A DNA stretch of 10,072 nucleotides from Dunaliella salina (lineage: Eukaryota > Chlorophyta > Chlorophyceae > Chlamydomonadales > Dunaliellaceae), in the NCBI GenBank assembly GCA_002284615.2, contig MU069579.1, positions 423,492-433,563 of the forward strand. The letters run 5' to 3'. Positions 7,890 to 10,072 of the stretch are shown piece by piece (positions within the stretch are counted from its first letter, which is position 1; every line of letters starts with the position of its first letter). The notes below the pieces were generated by a model, which was not told the origin of the DNA, made no database searches, and worked only from the letters and a program-made list of their open reading frames with translations. A program made the translations under genes and the position numbers.

Positions 7890-8547
7890 CAGAGGGAGGC
7901 GACGGGCCCAAATCGCTGAAAATATTCTTTCCCGCCAACATTTTCCAAATCTGAACATGCCAACCATTATAATACCAACAAAAACTATGTTCACCAAAAA
8001 ATAAAGAAAATGGAAGGACCCCAAATCACTCTCCTGGCCTCAGATCACCCTAAAATGGCCCACAGCTCCACCCTGGGACCATTTTTTGCTCCCAATTTTT
8101 TGTACTTATAACATCTGTATACATTGCTAACATCCTGCATATTCAAAATTAGGAAAGGAGGAGGTCAATCCTTGGCTTTTTTGGCACCCACAGTGCTGGG
8201 TTTTCTCTAAGGGAAATGGCTGAAATTCTGTATCTCACCAATCTCTGGGTCTTTTCACTCCGTTTTTTTTTGCAGTAATATTTGTTTGATACAAGGACTC
8301 CAAATCACCAAAAATCACCCAATTTGGTACGGTAGGTGGTCAGATATGGAGTTCTGGTGGTGAAAAATAGGGTTCACGCCGCGGTCGATTAGGCATGTTG
8401 CCCCTGACCGGCAAGATTCAAGCTCAGGTGTATGAACAGGCATGGGCTACATTTTGGTCTTAAGCTAGAATCTTGCCAGTCAGGGGCAATTTGCTCAAAG
8501 AACATTTTAAAAGTACCCCTTTTTGAGGCCTTCGTCGCCCACCTCTG
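7890..8547 (+). mobile_element. transposon family copy 2, inserted in the LINE
   Basis: A 658-bp element with ends CAGAGGGAGGCGACG and (complement) CAGAGGTGGGCGACG, 13 of 15 matching. It is flanked by an exact 9-bp duplication, caaaattac, at 7881-7889 and 8548-8556. The insertion interrupts the LINE between WKTAKI and TLLYKKG; removing the element plus one duplication restores the frame. The body is collinear with copy 1 in the same orientation and with copies 3 and 4 in reverse. No transposase is encoded. A T-run followed by GCAG (about 8263-8276) looks like a 3' splice site and could matter when such copies land in introns. Confidence 0.93.
8398..8489. repeat. subterminal 27-bp hairpin of transposon copy 2
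   Basis: The arm at 8398-8424 (starts ttgcccctgaccggcaag) is the inverse of 8463-8489 (ends cttgccagtcaggggcaa) with two mismatches in 27. The loop is 38 nt. It lies about 60 bp inside the right TIR. Confidence 0.9.
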
Positions 8548-9962
8548 CAAAATTACACTCTTATATAAAAAGGGCTTGTTTGCCAATGCTGGCAACTACC
8601 GCATGCTTGCTGTCAGCGGGATCTTCTGCAGCCTTTGTGCCAATGTCCTGCGCACCTTACTACAGGACTGGTGCCTTCAAACAACAAAGTTTCTGGTTGT
8701 CAGTTTGGTTTTTTTTCCCAGGGCGCAGCACTTTACACCCACTTTTTATCTTGAGACACCTCGAATGTGCTGCACAAAACTGCAAACCACATGGCTTGTC
8801 ACGTCTGTACACAGCGTTTATTGGTTATCAGCAGGCTTATGACTCCATCCCCCATGACAAGCTCTGGCAACATTTACACCAGTGCCAACTTCCTCTTCAT
8901 TATCCTCAAGAATATGCACCACAATGACGAATGTTTTCTAGTTGATGGGGATAAGCAGGCTTGTGCCAGACCCACCTACAGTGTCAAACAGGGCTGCCCC
9001 CTTTCTCCATTGCTTTTCTCCATTTATCTTAACAACGTCAATGAGATTTCTGAGGGGAATGAAGGAGGCTGGCACTCCCAGTTTCCATGTTTTCAACCTT
9101 CTCTATGCTGATGACCTCTGCCTGACATTCAACTCGTCAAACAATCTTCAGGCCATGCTACACTGTCTCACGGCTTATGCTCGTCGAAAGTTCTTGAATG
9201 TCAATGGAAAAGACAAAATGAGCCTCCCCTCTTTGATGACGGTTGCCTTACTCCAATACCTTCCACTACATGGGGATGCTGTTTGACAAACAAATTAACC
9301 TGCACCATGCTGCTGAGAAAGCCCTCAAACCTTGCCTGGCAGGCATGGCTTCCGTGCATATTTTTGCCCATCAACACAAGATTACCCACTGTCTTCCATG
9401 CCCACTTATGGCTCTTTAAGACGTGTGTCATCCCAGCAGGAATGTATGCAAGCCAGATCTGGGCCACTTCGTTCAACAGGGGACTGAGATGGATAATTGT
9501 ATCCAGACGTGGCTTTTGAAATTCTTGAGGTCCACATTGGGAGTACGAACATCTGCTCCTTCTTGGAGAATACTGCGCAAGTGTGGAATTGAGCCCTTTG
9601 AGTTCAACTGGTTCAGAGCCTGTGCACGTTTTCATTATTCTCTCACCCATTGCAACAGCTCTCTTGTTCACAAGGTTTTCCATGCGGACATCTCCCTCAG
9701 CCACAGGACTTCCTCTTGCCGGACCTCACACTGTTGTTTACTGTGAATGGCCTACATCATGCATGCCTCATCTTTTCCAACAACAACAAAAAAATACGCT
9801 CTGCTGATCCTTTGGACTTGAGTCAGCTTGTTGTGGATCTCAGGTCTCGCCATCTGGTGTACTGGGGACAATTTTCTGGTTACAACCCATGAGACACGAA
9901 CAGAAAAAAATTACCTATCACCACTGACATGCACTCCCAACCAAGCATGCACACATTACATA

Positions 9963-10072
<110 letters not shown>

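Larger units (their letters stand above)
7715..9957 (+). pseudogene. decayed LINE reverse transcriptase (non-LTR retrotransposon)
   Basis: Remains of the reverse-transcriptase and C-terminal regions of a LINE like those in green algae. In order: FLKHACKQVRREDGRG (7730 onward), QEWKTAKIT just before the inserted element at 7890, YKKG and NYRMLAVSG just after it, FFPGRST, motif A as FIGYQQAYDSIPHDKLW, motif B SVKQGCPLSPLLFSIYLN (8980 onward), motif C YADD (9104-9115), MGMLFDKQIN, CVIPAGMYASQIWAT, LGVRTSAPSW, VVDLRSRHLVYW, then TYHH-stop-HALPTKHA. These blocks fall in several different frames, so many frameshifts and some stops are present. The first Asp of motif A, a metal ligand in active enzymes, is Gly (8823-8825). 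The element cannot encode an active protein. The 5' boundary is a guess, and the 3' part may continue past the window. Confidence 0.85.

Overview
The window looks like nuclear DNA of a eukaryote with large, repeat-filled introns. The best guess is a chlorophycean green alga, possibly Dunaliella-like; this is an inference. It rests on GT-AG introns, a long Ala/Pro/Ser-rich low-complexity insertion inside a conserved enzyme, TGTAA motifs (the usual green-algal poly(A) signal) downstream of the stop, a LINE whose peptides resemble those I associate with green-algal LINEs, and a long CA microsatellite. No bacterial-style operons, tRNAs, rRNAs or CRISPR arrays were seen.

One host gene can be rebuilt on the + strand: a DTW-domain tRNA-uridine aminocarboxypropyltransferase related to animal DTWD1. 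Six exons are visible (962-1023, 1988-2113, 2671-2839, 3340-4001, 6380-6485, 6645-6686). They join in phase at every junction and give 388 codons before a TGA. The 5' exons, with the expected zinc-binding N-terminus and HPxE motif, were not found here. The gene is unusual in two ways. An Ala-rich insertion of roughly 200 residues sits inside the DTW domain, and the signature reads DSKW instead of the usual D-x-T-W.

The introns hold most of the interest. The intron before the first visible exon ends in a tandem array (559-961) whose unit includes the exon's own 3' splice site, giving degenerate decoy acceptors. The intron before the Ala-rich exon has a 10-unit polypyrimidine minisatellite (3177-3307). 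The 2.4-kb intron 4002-6379 carries three copies or fragments of one non-autonomous DNA transposon family. Its terminal inverted repeats begin CAGAGG in the best copies, and it makes 9-bp target duplications.

Downstream of the gene (about 7715-9957) is a decayed LINE reverse transcriptase, broken by frameshifts and stops. A fourth member of the same transposon family sits inside it. Removing that element plus one 9-bp target duplication restores the LINE reading frame exactly. The window ends in a (CA)n tract just past the last LINE-like codons.
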